Under the pieces are notes generated by a model. It did no database searches, was not told the DNA's origin, and saw nothing but the letters and a program-made list of their open reading frames with translations. Position numbers and translations under genes: made by a program. Positions 17,906-26,378 of a stretch of DNA of 64,000 nucleotides are shown here, piece after piece (within the stretch, counting starts at the first letter, position 1; every line of letters begins with the position of its first letter). Source of the stretch: CAVTND01 sp963735955 (lineage in GTDB: Bacteria; Pseudomonadota; Gammaproteobacteria; Burkholderiales; Burkholderiaceae_F); assembly GCA_963735955.1 (NCBI GenBank), contig CAVTND010000016.1:310001-374000 (forward strand), written 5' to 3'.

Positions 17906-19153
17906 ATGAACAACTCCGCCATCTCCTCGCCGGACGATCTGATCGATTCAGGCACGGCCTGGCTGCGACTTGCGGTTGCTCTCGCGATCAGCACGCTCGG
18001 CGGCGTCGGGATGTGGTCGGTCGTCGTCGCCTTGCCCGTGGTTCAGGCGGAATTTGGCGTGGCGCGCGGCGTCGCCTCGCTTCCGTACACGATGACGATG
18101 CTCGGATTCGGGGTCGGAGGCATCCTGATGGGCCGACTCTCGGATCGTTTCGGCGTCAGCACGCCTCTGTTCGGTGCAACGCTTGCACTCGCGGCCGGGT
18201 ACATCGCGGCTGGCATGGCACCAAGCCTGTTTCTGTTTGCCCTGGCGCACGGCGTACTGATCGGCTTTCTGGGCAGTTCCGCGACGTTCGGCCCGCTGAT
18301 GGCCGACATCTCGCACTGGTTCGAGCGCAAGCGCGGACTGGCTGTGGCGATCTGCGCTTCCGGCAACTACCTCGCCGGTACCGTGTGGCCACCGATTGTC
18401 CAGCAGTTGATCGAAACCGTCGGCTGGCGCTCGGCGCACATCACCATCGGCGTGATCTGCCTCGTGACGATGCTGCCGCTGACCTTTGCACTGCGCCGTC
18501 GGCTGCCCCATCGCTCAGCCGCGCCCGACGCAGCCAGCGTGGCGCGTGCGGCATCGCCGCTGGGTCTTGCGCCGGCGACTCTTCAAACCCTGCTGGTCAT
18601 TGCCGGCCTGGCCTGCTGTGTCGCCATGTCGATGCCCCAGGTTCACATCGTGGCTTACTGCGCAGATCTCGGGTACGGCCCGGCGGTCGGCGCGCGCATG
18701 CTGTCGCTGATGCTTGCCTTCGGAATAGTCAGCCGGCTTCTGTCTGGCTGGATCGCCGACCATATCGGCGGATTGCGTACCTTGCTTCTAGGGTCCGTCA
18801 TGCAGGGTGCCGCGCTGTTGCTCTACATTCCTTTTGACGGACTGAGCTCGCTCTATGTCATCTCCGCCCTGTTCGGTCTGTTTCAGGGCGGCATCGTTCC
18901 AAGTTACGCGATCATCATTCGCGAATTCTTCTCGCCCCGCGAAGCGGGAGCGCGGGTCGGCCTGGTCGTCATGGCCACGTTGTTCGGCATGGCGCTCGGC
19001 GGCTGGTTATCCGGTGCGGTGTTCGACCTGACCGGCTCGTATCGTGCCGCGTTCATCAACGGCCTCGCGTGGAACCTGATCAACCTTTCGATCGTTGTCT
19101 GGCTGATGCGAAGGCCGGGCACGCAGTTTGCCCGCACCGTGAGGGCGGCCTGA
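17906..19153 (+). CDS. MFS transporter
   Basis: Twelve-helix inner-membrane carrier of the major facilitator superfamily, 415 residues from ATG 17906. The loop between helices 2 and 3 is 'GRLSDRFG', and the equivalent in the second half is 'SGWIADHIGG'. The middle loop is charged ('LRRRLPHRS'). The frame also opens at 17876, but that extension is not hydrophobic and not typical. The arrangement 'GALFGLFQGGIVPSY'-like near the end suggests the monocarboxylate or oxalate:formate-antiporter-like branch. The substrate is unknown. It may be cotranscribed with the upstream isomerase-like gene. Confidence 0.9.
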   Translation: MNNSAISSPDDLIDSGTAWLRLAVALAISTLGGVGMWSVVVALPVVQAEFGVARGVASLPYTMTMLGFGVGGILMGRLSDRFGVSTPLFGATLALAAGYIAAGMAPSLFLFALAHGVLIGFLGSSATFGPLMADISHWFERKRGLAVAICASGNYLAGTVWPPIVQQLIETVGWRSAHITIGVICLVTMLPLTFALRRRLPHRSAAPDAASVARAASPLGLAPATLQTLLVIAGLACCVAMSMPQVHIVAYCADLGYGPAVGARMLSLMLAFGIVSRLLSGWIADHIGGLRTLLLGSVMQGAALLLYIPFDGLSSLYVISALFGLFQGGIVPSYAIIIREFFSPREAGARVGLVVMATLFGMALGGWLSGAVFDLTGSYRAAFINGLAWNLINLSIVVWLMRRPGTQFARTVRAA

Positions 19154-19239
19154 AACCCCATCTGAGCTAGCCCGTCCGGACCGTCCACCGTGAATGCGCT
19201 TGCGCGCTATTTTCAGGGTGTAGCAACTGGAGGCTTTTC

Positions 19240-19620
19240 ATGAAATTGGTCGTTTCAGTACTGGCGGGTGTCGCCGCGCTCGGCTTGATTCCCGCCGCTC
19301 ATGCCACGGACGTCGGCGTTTCGATCGCCATCAGTCAGCCGGGTGTCTATGGTCGTATCGACATCGGCAGTTTTCCGCAGCCGACCGTGATCCTGCCGCA
19401 GCCGGTGATCATCCAGCGGCCGGTCGTCGTTCAGACGGTGCAGCCCATCTACATGTGGGTGCCACCGGGCCATCGCAAGAAGTGGTCCAAGCATTGCGCC
19501 GAATACAGCGCCTGCGGTGTTCCGGTCTACTTCGTCGACAACGGCTGGTACCAGGACAACGTGATGAAGGGCAACCACGGCAAAGGGAAAGGCAACGGCA
19601 AAGGCAAGGGCAAGGGCTAA
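19240..19620 (+). CDS. Exported hypothetical protein with glycine/lysine tail
   Basis: 126 residues with a signal peptide ending 'PAAHA-TDV'. The mature part contains 'SISQPGVYGRIDIG'-like segments, a proline/valine-rich strand region, a conserved 'YMWVPPGHRKKWSKHC' with paired cysteines (HCAEYSAC), and ends in a Gly/Lys/Asn repeat (GKGKGNGKGKGKG). It follows a GGAGG ribosome site. I know similar proteins in Betaproteobacteria but no function. The basic tail could bind nucleic acid or cell-wall polymers, which is a guess. Confidence 0.7.
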   Translation: MKLVVSVLAGVAALGLIPAAHATDVGVSIAISQPGVYGRIDIGSFPQPTVILPQPVIIQRPVVVQTVQPIYMWVPPGHRKKWSKHCAEYSACGVPVYFVDNGWYQDNVMKGNHGKGKGNGKGKGKG

Positions 19621-19683
19621 CCGGCGGGACGCCTTCGCTTACCGCCTTGGGCGAGATTCGCCACGCTGGGGTAGGCTGGCCCC

Positions 19684-20196
19684 GTGAGCGACCAGACTCA
19701 AGCGCAATCCGCGATTGGCGCAGTTCCACACGAGCCGCCGGAAGTCGAGGTTGTGATCGAAATTCCGAAGGGCTCGTTCCTCAAGCGCGGGTCCACCGGC
19801 CATCTCGATTTCATCTCCCCCTTGCCCTGTCCGTACAACTACGGCTCGGTGCCCAATTACCTCGGACTCGAGGGCGATCTGCTCGATGCGCTGGTGCTCG
19901 GTCCTCGGCTGCAGTTCGGCGCCCGGGTTCGAGTCAAGGCGTGGGGTGCGGTGATCCTGATGGATCGAGGCATGACCGATGACAAGCTGATCTGCAGTGC
20001 ACACCCCCTGCAGCCGGCGGAGCGTCAGGCGGTACTGCGCTTCTTTGGTTTCTACGCATGGTGCAAGGGACTGCTGAATATCCTGCGCCGTCGCCCCGGC
20101 CGCAACGCCTGCGACGGCTGGCTCGAAGCGAGGCAGGCACTGGCGCGCGCCAGCCCGCGGGACAGCGCGTGGCACGGCCCGCCCGTCGACTTCTAG
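19684..20196 (+). CDS. ppa: Inorganic pyrophosphatase (family I), altered active-site motif
   Basis: 170-residue cytoplasmic enzyme that would hydrolyse pyrophosphate. Starts at GTG 19684. Recognisable parts are 'EIPKGSFLKRG', 'PCPYNYGSVPNYLG', 'GDLLDALVLGP' and 'DRGMTDDKLICS'. In the canonical metal-binding motif DGDPxD the first Asp and the Pro are replaced here (EGDLLD), leaving two of the three acidic positions plus a Glu. Activity is likely retained but unproven. It may be a divergent paralogue, with a canonical Ppa elsewhere. The C-terminal part is shorter and more basic than in E. coli Ppa. Confidence 0.8.
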   Translation: MSDQTQAQSAIGAVPHEPPEVEVVIEIPKGSFLKRGSTGHLDFISPLPCPYNYGSVPNYLGLEGDLLDALVLGPRLQFGARVRVKAWGAVILMDRGMTDDKLICSAHPLQPAERQAVLRFFGFYAWCKGLLNILRRRPGRNACDGWLEARQALARASPRDSAWHGPPVDF

Positions 20197-20214
20197 TGGC
20201 GCGGCGTTGAAAGA

Positions 20215-20235
20215 AACCCGCCACGCGGGCGGGTT
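20215..20235. terminator. Hairpin between convergent ppa and the CHRD gene
   Basis: Inverted repeat AACCCGCC / GGCGGGTT (20215-20222, 20228-20235) with a 5-base loop, located between two convergent stop codons. The flanking T-runs are weak, so it may act in both directions with low efficiency. Confidence 0.6.
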
Positions 20236-20253
20236 CGATTGACTAAAGCACTC

Positions 20254-20847
20254 TCAGTGGACTTTCTTGCGCCCAATCGTAGCGGCCAGCCCCGCGAGCG
20301 CGAGCCCGAGCAATGCCAGCGATCCGGGTTCCGGGACCTGGATCAAGGCGCCGCGAATCTCGCCGCCCGGGAACATTGTGCTGTGGATGTTCAGGTAGCT
20401 CATGCCCGCGAGCATCCCGGCCAGCAGATCGGCGAACGCAGTATCGACCGTTCCGCCATGTGCCGTGATGAAAGCCGAGTTGTATGACGATGCCAAGCTC
20501 ATGTCGAACTCATGGGTGTAGGTTCCGCTGGTCACACCCAAGGGGAAGCCAATGAAGCTCGGCGTCTGGGTCGCGACCTGGGCATTGGTCGGTGGAATTT
20601 GGCAGCAGTGAATGTGCGTGGCGGTCGTGTTTCCCAGCAACCCGGAGAAGCTGATGTCCAGCGACATCGTCTTGAAGATCGTATCGACGACGATCTCGGC
20701 GCTGCCGACACCCGGGGAGGAATTGGCCGGGTTTTCGTTCGAGCCCAACAAGTCGACCTCGAACGTGATTTCCATCGCGTTGCTGGCGGGGGCTCCCAGC
20801 AACATCACTGATGAGAACAGGGCTAAGGCGGTGTGACGCAGCGTCAT
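20254..20847 (-). CDS. CHRD-domain protein with PEP-CTERM sorting signal
   Basis: 197 residues. N-terminal signal peptide (ALALFSSVMLLGAPASNA), then a CHRD-type beta domain ('VDLLGSNENPANSSPG', 'TATHIHCCQIPP', 'FPGGEIRGAL'), and a C-terminal PEP-CTERM tripartite signal: 'VPEPGSLALLGLALAGL' followed by basic 'GRKKVH'. PEP-CTERM proteins are processed by exosortase and exported with exopolysaccharide, so the genome should encode EpsH, which is not in this window. CHRD domains are found in extracellular proteins of uncertain function. Confidence 0.9.
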   Translation of the reverse strand: MTLRHTALALFSSVMLLGAPASNAMEITFEVDLLGSNENPANSSPGVGSAEIVVDTIFKTMSLDISFSGLLGNTTATHIHCCQIPPTNAQVATQTPSFIGFPLGVTSGTYTHEFDMSLASSYNSAFITAHGGTVDTAFADLLAGMLAGMSYLNIHSTMFPGGEIRGALIQVPEPGSLALLGLALAGLAATIGRKKVH

Positions 20848-21021
20848 GATCGACCTCCTGGTGCAGGTAGGGACACGATCTCTCGGACCGGAATGTCACA
20901 GAACGAAAGTAAGTGCATGCAAGCAAGCTTCACGCCAAATCGAAAAATCAAGGTACTACTTCCGAGCTCGCGCGCAACTGTAAATTTTTGCGACGACACG
21001 GCGAGGCTGCTGACACAAGGC

Positions 21022-21051
21022 TTTACACAGGTCGGCAATAGGGTTTATGGT
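21022..21051 (+). promoter_or_regulatory. Possible sigma-70 promoter of the universal stress gene
   Basis: TTTACA at 21022-21027 and TATGGT at 21046-21051, 18 bases apart, ending 35 bases before the start codon. The match is moderate and by eye only. Confidence 0.35.
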
Positions 21052-21085
21052 CAATGCGCTTAACTGAATGCTCGAGGCGGACACC

Positions 21086-21523
21086 ATGTATCAGCGCATT
21101 CTTCTGGCCTACGACGGCTCCGAGTGCGGGCAGAAAGCCCTGCTCGATTGCCATGACATTGCCCAATGGAGTCATTCCGAGCTGTCCCTGATTGCGGTAC
21201 GGTCGCCACCGGCGGCCTATATCGGGGTCGAGGGCGGCTTTTATGACAGCACCCGTGACGAAGAGGATCAACAACGTTACAAGAACATTCTCGACGACGG
21301 CGTGCGCCGACTGACCGAACAAGGACACACGGTCAAGGGTGAAGTACTGGTTGGCGACCAGGTCGATCAGATCACGGAATACGCGCGCAAGATCAAGGCG
21401 GACCTGATTGTTGTCGGCCACAAGCACCTCGACGGCTGGGCAGCGCGTTGGTGGCGAGCCTCGGCTTCACCTGCGCTGATCGAGCACTCACCCTGCAGCG
21501 TGCTGGTCGTCATCACGCAATGA
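21086..21523 (+). CDS. Universal stress protein (UspA family)
   Basis: 145-residue cytoplasmic nucleotide-binding protein. The start ATG 21086 follows GAGG. The fold start is 'RILLAYDGSECGQKALLD', and the ATP-binding consensus lies in 'DLIVVGHKHLDGWAARWWRASASPALIEHSPCSVLVV', which keeps the G-x2-H start and the terminal S-x-CSVLVV but has a tryptophan-rich stretch where G-x9-G-S is usual. That makes ATP binding uncertain. These proteins promote survival under stress. It stands alone between a convergent CHRD unit and yaiI. Confidence 0.9.
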   Translation: MYQRILLAYDGSECGQKALLDCHDIAQWSHSELSLIAVRSPPAAYIGVEGGFYDSTRDEEDQQRYKNILDDGVRRLTEQGHTVKGEVLVGDQVDQITEYARKIKADLIVVGHKHLDGWAARWWRASASPALIEHSPCSVLVVITQ

Positions 21524-21552
21524 GGCCAGCCGGTTGCTGGTCCCGGCGCGGC

Positions 21553-22008
21553 TCAGATGCGTGTCGTCCGCCCCGCGAGGTAAATGTCGAGCTGCCGCGC
21601 AAAGGCCTGTTTTTCGGAAGCACCGAGCGCGGTCGGTCCGCCGGTATTCACGCCGCTGTCCCGCAGACCTTCCATCAGCTCCCGCAGTGCCAGCCGCTCG
21701 CCGATTGTTTCGGTTGAAAATGGCTCGCCGCGTGGCGTGACCGCCCGGGCGCCGGTTTGCAGCACGGCCGCAGCGAGCTGGATGTCCTCTGTCACGACCA
21801 GATCGCCCACGGCGACGCGCCCGACTATCTCCTGGTCGGCCACATCGAAGCCGCGTGCCACCTGAAGCGTGCGGATCCACGGCGAGGTTGGAGTGATGAG
21901 CCCGCGATTCGCGACCAGCGTGACCATCTCCCGCGACCGCTCGGCCGCGCGGTAGAGGATCTCCTTGATCACTTTAGGACAGGCGTCGGCGTCTACCCAG
22001 ATTGTCAT
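21553..22008 (-). CDS. yaiI: YaiI/YqxD family protein (DUF188)
   Basis: 151 residues from ATG 22008. The start 'IWVDADACPKVIKEIL' is the signature of the YaiI/YqxD family, whose fold is PIN/NYN-nuclease-like. The second acidic cluster is 'VTEDIQLAA'. The C-terminal part ends 'QLDIYLAGRTTRI'. The family is widely conserved with no proven function, and a nuclease role is inferred from fold. It is divergent from the YyaL-like gene and convergent with the stress protein. Confidence 0.92.
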   Translation of the reverse strand: MTIWVDADACPKVIKEILYRAAERSREMVTLVANRGLITPTSPWIRTLQVARGFDVADQEIVGRVAVGDLVVTEDIQLAAAVLQTGARAVTPRGEPFSTETIGERLALRELMEGLRDSGVNTGGPTALGASEKQAFARQLDIYLAGRTTRI

Positions 22009-22107
22009 GAACGTCCTTGATGGACTCGCTGCTGCCAGCATTCCATTCGCCGCGGGAGCCGCTAGCCCACCGCGAGGCGAGTCTGGTCAGCGTAGGCTAG
22101 CGTCGCC

Positions 22108-24147
22108 ATGAATGCGACTGCGCCGCGTCCGACCAACCGGCTCGCCCGCGAAACCAGCCCGTACCTGCTCCAGCACGCGCACAACCCGGTCGACTGGTAT
22201 GCGTGGGGCGAGGAGGCGTTTGCCCGGGCTCGCGCCGAGGACAAGCCGATTTTCCTGTCGGTCGGCTATGCCACCTGTCACTGGTGTCACGTCATGGAGC
22301 GCGAGAGTTTCGAGGATGTTGCGATCGCGCGCCAGCTGAGCGATGGCTTCGTGTCGATAAAGGTCGATCGTGAAGAACTGCCGGATGTCGACCATGTTTA
22401 CATGGGCGCGCTGCAGGCCCTGACCGGGAGCGGCGGGTGGCCGATGAACATGTTCCTGACACCGCAGCTCAGGCCTTTCTTTGGCGGATCGTACTTTCCG
22501 CCGGGCCGCCGCTACGGCATGGCGAGTTTTTCCGAAACGCTTTCAGCGGTGCGCGACGCATGGACGACCCGTCGATCTGAACTCGAGCAGCAGGCTGAGT
22601 CCCTGCTTGCGCATGTGCGCGCGGGCTCGGTCGCAACACCTCGCAAGCCGGCCGAGCGGCTGCATGACGCGGCGGTCACACAGCTGGCCCGCCGCTTCGA
22701 TGAAACGAACGGCGGCTTCGGCACGGCCCCGAAGTTTCCGCAAGCGCCACTGCTGCAATACCTGCTGACGCTGGCGGCGCTTGGCAACGGTCGTGCCCGC
22801 ACGATGCTGACCACGACCCTCGGGCATATGGCGGCCGGAGGCATCGTCGATCACGTAGGTGGCGGCTTCGCGCGGTACTCGACTGACCAGCGCTGGCACG
22901 TGCCGCACTTCGAGAAGATGCTCTACGACAACGCGCAACTGATTCGCATCTATGTCGGAGCCTACAGCGTGACCGGTGATGGGCGCCTGCGCGCGGTTGC
23001 CGAAGACACGCTCGTCTGGCTGCAGCGCGAAATGCACCCGGCGGCCGCGCCATCTGCCTTCAGTTCCGCGCAGGACGCCGATTCGGAAGGCGTCGAGGGC
23101 AAGTTCTATGTGTGGACGGCCGATGAGTTTCACGCCGTTCTCGGCGTGGATGCCGACGCGGCCGCGCGGCTGTATGGCGTGAGCGACGCGGGAAATTGGG
23201 AGCACAGCGGGGAGCGTGGACTCAACGTGCTTGAACGACGCGCGCCCGAAGCCGTGCGGTCGTCGCTCGGTCTGTCGGTCGAAGCGTGGCAAGGCTGGGA
23301 GCGCTCGATTCGCGAGCGGCTCTATGCCGTTCGTTCACAACGTGTCTGGCCGATCACCGACGACAAGGTGCTCGCCGACTGGAACGGCATGACGATGCGC
23401 GCGCTGGCTGAGGCCGGACGCCTGCTCGGACGCGACGAGCTGGTCGAAGCGGCTCGATCGCTCGCGCGCTTTGTTCTGGGCACGATGACAAGCGAAGGCC
23501 GGCTGCGTCACACCTGGCGCGAAGGCGCATTGCGGTCCGAGAGCTATCTTGCCGACTATGCTCAGGTCGGGCTGGGACTGCTGGAACTGCACGCCGCCAC
23601 CGGAGACCTCGAATGGCTGCAGGCCGCCGATCAGATGGCCCAACAGATGGTCGAGCTCTTTCACGTGGCCGGAGACGGATTCTTCGACGGCGAAGCGGGT
23701 CATCTGCCCGTGCGAGCGCGCGACCAGTTCGACAGTGCGGTGCCCTCCGGCACCGCAGCTGCCTGCGAGCTTCTATTACGTCTGGCAGGAGTGTATGAAC
23801 GCGGCGAGTGGGCCGACATCGTGCAGCAAACGATCGAGCGGCAGGCCACGCTGCTCGAAGACGCGCCGACGGCAGTGCCCGCGATGCTGCTTGCGCATCT
23901 GCTCAGCGCACACGGTGGCGAGCTGCTGTTGCCGGTCGGCGACGGCCAGTTTGCTGGCGCGCGCTCCGTGTTTGCGCCGCTGGTGACTTGGGTGTCCGCG
24001 CCGCCCGGTGCCGTACCGCTATCGGTCGGGCGCGATGCCGGCCACGCCTATTTGTGCCAGCATGGAGCCTGTCAACTACCTGCCGCAACGAACGACCAGT
24101 TGCGCAATCAGCTGGCCCGGCTGCACTCGCTCCATCATCAGACTTGA
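22108..24147 (+). CDS. Thioredoxin-domain / six-hairpin glycosidase-like protein (YyaL, DUF255)
   Basis: 679 residues, full length for the family. The N-terminal thioredoxin-like domain starts 'NRLARETSPYLLQHAHNPVDWYAW'-like and contains the redox-like 'ATCHWCHVM'. It is followed by 'GGWPMNMFLTP' and 'GGSYFPP', typical of DUF255. The rest is an (alpha/alpha)6 barrel of the N-acylglucosamine epimerase-like type, with 'TDDKVLADWNGMTMRALAEAG'. Homologues (spermatogenesis-associated protein 20 in animals, YyaL in Bacillus) lack a defined reaction. It is followed by a CBS protein after 30 bases, so probably cotranscribed. Confidence 0.92.
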   Translation: MNATAPRPTNRLARETSPYLLQHAHNPVDWYAWGEEAFARARAEDKPIFLSVGYATCHWCHVMERESFEDVAIARQLSDGFVSIKVDREELPDVDHVYMGALQALTGSGGWPMNMFLTPQLRPFFGGSYFPPGRRYGMASFSETLSAVRDAWTTRRSELEQQAESLLAHVRAGSVATPRKPAERLHDAAVTQLARRFDETNGGFGTAPKFPQAPLLQYLLTLAALGNGRARTMLTTTLGHMAAGGIVDHVGGGFARYSTDQRWHVPHFEKMLYDNAQLIRIYVGAYSVTGDGRLRAVAEDTLVWLQREMHPAAAPSAFSSAQDADSEGVEGKFYVWTADEFHAVLGVDADAAARLYGVSDAGNWEHSGERGLNVLERRAPEAVRSSLGLSVEAWQGWERSIRERLYAVRSQRVWPITDDKVLADWNGMTMRALAEAGRLLGRDELVEAARSLARFVLGTMTSEGRLRHTWREGALRSESYLADYAQVGLGLLELHAATGDLEWLQAADQMAQQMVELFHVAGDGFFDGEAGHLPVRARDQFDSAVPSGTAAACELLLRLAGVYERGEWADIVQQTIERQATLLEDAPTAVPAMLLAHLLSAHGGELLLPVGDGQFAGARSVFAPLVTWVSAPPGAVPLSVGRDAGHAYLCQHGACQLPAATNDQLRNQLARLHSLHHQT

Positions 24148-24177
24148 CGCTCCTGATTGCTGCACGGAGGGTGTTTC

Positions 24178-24618
24178 ATGAAAGATGTCGCGCAAATTCT
24201 GAAGGCAAAGGCGGATCGGGCCATCCACACGATTGCCCCGAGGGCAACGGTTTACGACGCCGTCAAGCTGATGGCGGAAAAGAGCATCGGCGCGCTGCTG
24301 GTTCTGGAAGATGAGCGGATCGTCGGGATGATCACCGAGCGCGACTACGCGCGGAAGATTGTCCTGGCCGGCCGGGCATCGAGGGAAACGCCGGTGGCGG
24401 ACATCATGACTTCGCCGGTGCTGTTCGTCGGTCCACATCAATCGACCGAAGAATGCATGGCGCTGATGACGGAGAATCGCGTACGCCACCTGCCGGTCAT
24501 GAAGAACGACAAGTTGATCGGCCTGGTCTCGATCGGTGATCTGGTGAAGGCCATCATCTCAGAGCAGCAATTCATCATCGAACAGCTGGAGCACTACATC
24601 GCCGGAGATCGCGGCTGA
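24178..24618 (+). CDS. Two-CBS-domain protein
   Basis: 146 residues from ATG 24178 with GGAGG upstream. Two CBS motifs are visible: the first ends 'IVGMITERDYARKIVL' and the second 'LIGLVSIGDLVKAII', each with the characteristic G-[IL]-[IV]-[ST]-x-R/G-D pattern that binds adenosine nucleotides. There is no fused effector domain, so it probably acts as a stand-alone energy or ligand sensor. It sits tightly behind the YyaL-like gene and ahead of a small exported protein. Confidence 0.93.
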   Translation: MKDVAQILKAKADRAIHTIAPRATVYDAVKLMAEKSIGALLVLEDERIVGMITERDYARKIVLAGRASRETPVADIMTSPVLFVGPHQSTEECMALMTENRVRHLPVMKNDKLIGLVSIGDLVKAIISEQQFIIEQLEHYIAGDRG

Positions 24619-24678
24619 TCGAAGTGGATGCGCATCGCCGCGTCCACCCCGGCCCTTCCCACAATGGAGGACTGCCCC

Positions 24679-25146
24679 ATGCGCCACATTCGACTTCCTC
24701 CCTCCTTGCCCGCCTTGCTGTTGATGCCCGCATTGGCTTGGCAGCCCGCGCTGGCTCAGACCACCTCTCCGGCCGGTGACCCTTGTGTTCCCGTGGCCGT
24801 CGCACTGACCGCCGCTGAACTGAAGGCGCAAGGACTGGACGGCGGCACGATGCGTCGGGCCTTCTCGGGCGAACCGGTGCATGTGCTCGGCTTCAAGGAC
24901 GGGTCCGTCATCATCTCTTCGCGGGAAATGGTGGTCGGCTACATGCAGAAGACCTTCCCGCTCGCAAACGCCGCCGTGCTCCTCGATCGGGCGGGCAAAG
25001 CACTGCCAACCAATGCGCTGCCGGCGCGTACCTGCCAGGAAGCGATGATCTGGGGAAGCGACGAGGCGATCACGAAGGTCATGCTGGTTGGTACACCGGC
25101 TGCGAGCGCCGGGAGCAAGGGCCCGGCGCAAGTTCCGCAGAAGTAG
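24679..25146 (+). CDS. Exported hypothetical protein
   Basis: 155 residues. ATG 24679 is preferred over an upstream in-frame ATG because GGAGG lies eight bases before it. The signal peptide ends 'PALA-QTTS'. The mature part has 'GDPCVPVAVALTAAELKAQGLDGGTMRRAF' and 'RTCQEAMIWG', with two cysteines that may pair. No family is recognised. It follows the CBS gene by 60 bases on the same strand. Confidence 0.65.
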   Translation: MRHIRLPPSLPALLLMPALAWQPALAQTTSPAGDPCVPVAVALTAAELKAQGLDGGTMRRAFSGEPVHVLGFKDGSVIISSREMVVGYMQKTFPLANAAVLLDRAGKALPTNALPARTCQEAMIWGSDEAITKVMLVGTPAASAGSKGPAQVPQK

Positions 25147-25259
25147 GCTCTCAGGGCGACTTCGACCGGCGCGAAGACTCGGCCGCAAATGCTTCCTCGA
25201 TGCGGCATACCTGAATAGCAGCGGGCCGCGACGCAGCCGTCCTCGTCAGTTCCCGCTGT

Positions 25260-26279
25260 TCAGCGAAAATCGGCGTCAAGCACGACCCGGTAACGGGCAC
25301 CGCCCGAGCGCAGGCGCGCGATGGCGTCGTTGACACGGCTCATCGGAAAGCGTTCGATCTGCGCGGCGATCCGATGCCGGGCTGCAAAGTTCAGCATGCT
25401 GGCCAGCGCGCCCGGTGAGCCAGTGGGCGAGCCCGAGAGGCTGCGCTGCCAGCTCAGCAGTGCGCCGCTGTTGACCTTCATTCCTTCGGTCACTACGCCG
25501 ACGATGTGCAGGCGACCCTTGGGTGCGAGGGTGTTCATCAGTGCGTTCCAGTCGAGCGTCGCGCCGACGGTCACAAGAACGAAGTCGAGGCTGCCGGCGA
25601 TCGACTTCATTTCCTTCGCATCGGTGCTCGATACGGTCCGGTGCGCGCCGAGTGCCAGCGCTTCCTCGCGCTTCGATGCTGTCGACGTGAAGGCAGTGAC
25701 CTCGCATCCCCAGGCGCGCGCGAACTTGACCGCCAGATGCCCGAGTCCGCCGATGCCGACCACGCCGACGCGATCGAGCGGCTTGATCGCGTGAATCACG
25801 AAGGGATTGAACACAGTGATGCCGCCGCACATCATCGGACCGACTGCAGCAGGGTCGAGCGCGTCCGGCAAGGCGATGGCCCAGGCCCAGTGCGCACGCA
25901 CGTGCTCCGCAAAGCCGCCGGGACGACCGACGATGGTCGGCTGTCGCTTGGCGCACAGATTTTGCTCACCCGAGATACAGGGATGGCAGTGATTGCAGCT
26001 GCGTGCATGCCAGCCCAGTCCGACGCGCTGTCCCAGCTTCAACCCCTTGGTCTGAACGCCGAGCGCGACGATCCGTCCTACCACCTCGTGGCCGGGGACG
26101 AGCGGATAGGTGGTCGGCCCCCATTCGCTGTCGATCATCGCCAGGTCCGAATGGCAGATGCCGCAATGCTCAACCGCGATCTCGACTTCTTCCGGGTCGA
26201 GTGCCCCGGCGTCAAAGTCGAATCGCTCCAGTGGTCCGCCTGCCCTGTGTGCTGCCCAGCTTCTGAAGGTGTCGCTCAT
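25260..26279 (-). CDS. Zinc-dependent NAD(P)-alcohol dehydrogenase (YahK/CAD type)
   Basis: 339-residue cytoplasmic MDR enzyme that interconverts alcohols and aldehydes. Catalytic zinc site 'CGICHSD' and 'GHEVVGRI'. Structural zinc cysteines in 'SCNHCHPCISGEQNLC'. The Rossmann motif is 'GIGGLGHLAVKFA'. The set is typical of cinnamyl-alcohol-like, NADPH-preferring aldehyde reductases such as YahK. The gene starts at ATG 26279 and is monocistronic in appearance. The natural substrate is unknown, and detoxification of aldehydes is a reasonable inference. Confidence 0.93.
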   Translation of the reverse strand: MSDTFRSWAAHRAGGPLERFDFDAGALDPEEVEIAVEHCGICHSDLAMIDSEWGPTTYPLVPGHEVVGRIVALGVQTKGLKLGQRVGLGWHARSCNHCHPCISGEQNLCAKRQPTIVGRPGGFAEHVRAHWAWAIALPDALDPAAVGPMMCGGITVFNPFVIHAIKPLDRVGVVGIGGLGHLAVKFARAWGCEVTAFTSTASKREEALALGAHRTVSSTDAKEMKSIAGSLDFVLVTVGATLDWNALMNTLAPKGRLHIVGVVTEGMKVNSGALLSWQRSLSGSPTGSPGALASMLNFAARHRIAAQIERFPMSRVNDAIARLRSGGARYRVVLDADFR

Positions 26280-26378
26280 TGCGCTCCCTGTACCTATCGA
26301 ATCGGTTCGTGAAACTGTCGCAATTTCTGGACCCTTCCGGAGTCTGCCGATGCTACGCGTCGCGCGGGACAGCGAACT

